Translations under genes and position numbers: made by a program
In this document: piece after piece, positions 14,392-15,625 of the stretch
How positions within the stretch are numbered: position 1 is the first letter of the stretch
Layout of the letters: each line of letters begins with the position of its first letter
Origin: a bacterium
GTDB taxonomy: Bacteria > Desulfobacterota > JAPLJL01
DNA length: 15,625 nt
Direction of reading: 5' to 3'
NCBI GenBank assembly: GCA_028713675.1
Contig: JAQTNV010000071.1
Span: 1 to 15,625, forward strand
The notes under the pieces: model-generated
Seen by the model: the letters and a program-made list of their open reading frames with translations, nothing else
The model's database searches: none
What the model was told of the DNA's origin: nothing

Positions 14392-15020
14392 TTTCCCTGC
14401 TCCAGTTTTTCAATCCAGACAAACCCGCTCCGGGGACCGGGAACCGCTCCTTTGATCAGGAGCAGGTTATCCTCGGGGCGGATCTTGATCACCACCAGAT
14501 TCCTGGTCGTCACCTGCCGATTTCCCATATGCCCGGGCAGCCCCCGGCCTTTGATTACCCGGGAAGGATAAGCGGAACACCCGATGGAACCCGGGGCCCG
14601 GTTAAACATCGAACCATGACTTTCCGGACCCCCGTGGTGATGAAACCGCTTGATCACTCCCTGGAATCCCTTGCCGATGCTCCGGCCGGTCACCTTGACC
14701 CGGTCGCCTTCGGCGAATATCGCCACCGACAGATCCTGGCCTACCTGGTAAGCCCCCGGATCCTCGACCTTAAATTCTTTTTTGCGCCGGAAGACGGTGC
14801 CCCCGCTTTTCTTGGCCTCGCCCTGTTCCGGTTTCCGCACCCGCACGGGCTTTTTCACCTCGAACCCGAGCTGGATGGCGTCGTAGCCTTCCTTTTCCTT
14901 GGTCCGCTTGGCGGTCACCCGGCAGGGACCGGCCTGGATCACCGTCACCGGGATGGTTCCCCCGTCCGGCTTGAACAGCTGGGTGCATCCTAATTTTTTC
15001 CCGATTAAACCCTTGGCCAT
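14388..15020 (-). CDS. rplC: 50S ribosomal protein L3 (uL3)
   Basis: L3 is an early-assembly protein whose long loop approaches the peptidyl-transferase centre. The 210-residue product starts MAKGLIGKKLGCTQLF, has VTVIQAGPCRVTAKRT, GRSIGKGFQGVIKRFHHHGG (123-142), SHGSMFNRAPGSIG and SAYPSRVIKGRGLPGHMGN, the family signature region. The ATG lies 3 nt after the rpsJ stop; the only ribosome site is a GAG about 8 nt upstream, so coupling to rpsJ is likely. The 3' end overlaps rplD by 4 nt. Confidence 0.98.
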   Translation of the reverse strand: MAKGLIGKKLGCTQLFKPDGGTIPVTVIQAGPCRVTAKRTKEKEGYDAIQLGFEVKKPVRVRKPEQGEAKKSGGTVFRRKKEFKVEDPGAYQVGQDLSVAIFAEGDRVKVTGRSIGKGFQGVIKRFHHHGGPESHGSMFNRAPGSIGCSAYPSRVIKGRGLPGHMGNRQVTTRNLVVIKIRPEDNLLLIKGAVPGPRSGFVWIEKLEQGN

Positions 15021-15023
15021 GAC

Positions 15024-15344
15024 TTACTCTTTTTTCTTGTCCTGTTTGATTTCCACGTCCACCCCCGCCGGAAGGTCCAGCTTCATCAAGGCGTCGATCG
15101 TGTTCTGGGTGGGCTCGTAGATATCCAGGAGCCGGTAATGGGTTCTCTGCTCAAACTGCTCCCGGGACTTCTTATCCACGTGCGGCGAGCGGAGCACGGT
15201 AAAACGCTGGATCCTGGTCGGAAGCGGCACCGGCCCGGATATTTTCGCTCCGGTCCTGCGGGCCGCTTCGACAATTTCCCCGGCAGATGTATCCAAAAGC
15301 CGGAAGTCAAACGCCTTTAATTTAATCCTGATCTTCTGTTCCAT
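15024..15344 (-). CDS. rpsJ: 30S ribosomal protein S10 (uS10)
   Basis: S10 lies in the 30S head and, as NusE, also joins transcription antitermination complexes. From the ATG at 15344 the protein has 106 residues and begins [18 protein letters not shown], the family consensus; it then has [30 protein letters not shown] (across 36-66) and [16 protein letters not shown] directly before the ATG (15347) could add one Met but has no better ribosome site; no clear site is visible for either. It follows tuf after 51 nt, linking the str and S10 clusters. Confidence 0.97.
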   Translation of the reverse strand: MEQKIRIKLKAFDFRLLDTSAGEIVEAARRTGAKISGPVPLPTRIQRFTVLRSPHVDKKSREQFEQRTHYRLLDIYEPTQNTIDALMKLDLPAGVDVEIKQDKKKE

Positions 15345-15395
15345 CACTTTAGAATCCGATCTGCTCGCTGCTCTTTACCTGTGCCTCGCCGCTGA

Positions 15396-15625
15396 TTATT
15401 TATCTATTTTCGTAACGACCCCGGCGCCGACCGTCCGGCCGCCTTCCCGAATCGCGAACCGCAAGCCCTCTTCCATCGCAATCGGCATGATCATTTCCAC
15501 CTGCATGTTCGTATTATCCCCGGGCATCACCATCTCCACGCCCTCCGGCAGCTTCACAATCCCCGTCACGTCCGTGGTCCGGAAAAAAAACTGCGGCCGA
15601 TACCCCGGGAAAAACGGCGTGTGCC
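15396..15625 (-). CDS. tuf: Elongation factor Tu, 3' end only
   Basis: EF-Tu delivers aminoacyl-tRNA to the ribosomal A site. The window holds only the last 75 complete codons plus the stop; I translated them by hand. They cover most of beta-barrel domain 3: [20 protein letters not shown], then [17 protein letters not shown], and [17 protein letters not shown] at the end, the EF-Tu C-terminal signature. The gene continues past the right edge. Its place just before rpsJ fits a joined str-S10 arrangement, with fusA, rpsG and rpsL likely farther right, which I cannot see. It could be one of two tuf copies in the genome. Confidence 0.96.
   Translation of the reverse strand, partial: HTPFFPGYRPQFFFRTTDVTGIVKLPEGVEMVMPGDNTNMQVEMIMPIAMEEGLRFAIREGGRTVGAGVVTKIDK

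Noticed and set aside
15345-15347. GTG as the rpsJ start, giving MMEQ
   Set aside because: The adjacent ATG gives the consensus [13 protein letters not shown] and neither has a better ribosome site, so the ATG is preferred. The one-residue difference is unresolved.
1-15625. Hidden mobile element, defence system, CRISPR array or foreign insertion
   Set aside because: Every stretch above 63 nt is accounted for by a conserved housekeeping gene in its canonical place. No direct repeats other than the rplE duplication and the short rpsS tract were noticed.

Overview
The window is an uninterrupted bacterial ribosomal-protein superoperon. I call 32 protein-coding genes, all on the minus strand, so transcription runs from the right edge to the left. 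In transcription order they are: the 3' end of tuf; the S10 cluster (rpsJ, rplC, rplD, rplW, rplB, rpsS, rplV, rpsC, rplP, rpmC, rpsQ); the spc cluster (rplN, rplX, rplE, zinc-type rpsN, rpsH, rplF, rplR, rpsE, rpmD, rplO, secY); then adk, map, infA and rpmJ; and the alpha cluster (rpsM, rpsK, rpsD, rpoA, and the 5' end of rplQ, cut by the left edge). This is the classic str-S10-spc-alpha order of bacteria. No gene is broken, inverted or inserted. I see no tRNA, rRNA, mobile element, CRISPR array or phage gene.

The DNA is GC-rich and uses CGG arginine codons heavily. S4, S14 and L36 are all of the cysteine-bearing, zinc-type (C+) form, and adenylate kinase also carries a four-cysteine LID. 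The adk-map-infA-rpmJ insertion between secY and rpsM is common in Firmicutes and many other phyla. The single-protein marker features do not let me name a phylum. The sequences look like a GC-rich member of a deep or uncultured bacterial lineage, for example near Desulfobacterota, NC10, or the Omnitrophota/PVC side. That placement is only a guess.

Spacing is very tight. The longest untranslated gap is 63 nt (map to infA). Several junctions overlap: ATGA or TTGA 4-nt overlaps at rplC/rplD, rpsS/rplV, rpsQ/rplN and secY/adk, a 1-nt overlap at rplD/rplW, and a 20-nt overlap at rpmC/rpsQ. I found no intrinsic terminator or clear promoter, so the whole set is probably co-transcribed, with translational coupling between neighbours. 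Seven genes start with non-ATG codons: TTG for rplD, rpsC, rpsQ and rpsD; GTG for rplB, rpsN and infA.

Together the genes supply core parts of both ribosomal subunits (including peptidyl-transferase-centre, exit-tunnel and decoding-site proteins), the EF-Tu elongation factor, initiation factor IF-1, the SecY translocon channel, N-terminal methionine removal (Map), adenylate balance (Adk) and the RNA polymerase alpha subunit.

I see no new biological system here. The most unusual item is a ~71-residue Lys/Glu/Ala/Pro-rich N-terminal extension on ribosomal protein L5, built from a tandem duplication that copied the gene's own start codon. Smaller points are short putative mini-ORFs and hairpins in the gaps, an rplV gene without a Shine-Dalgarno site, and low-complexity tails on S19 and L6.
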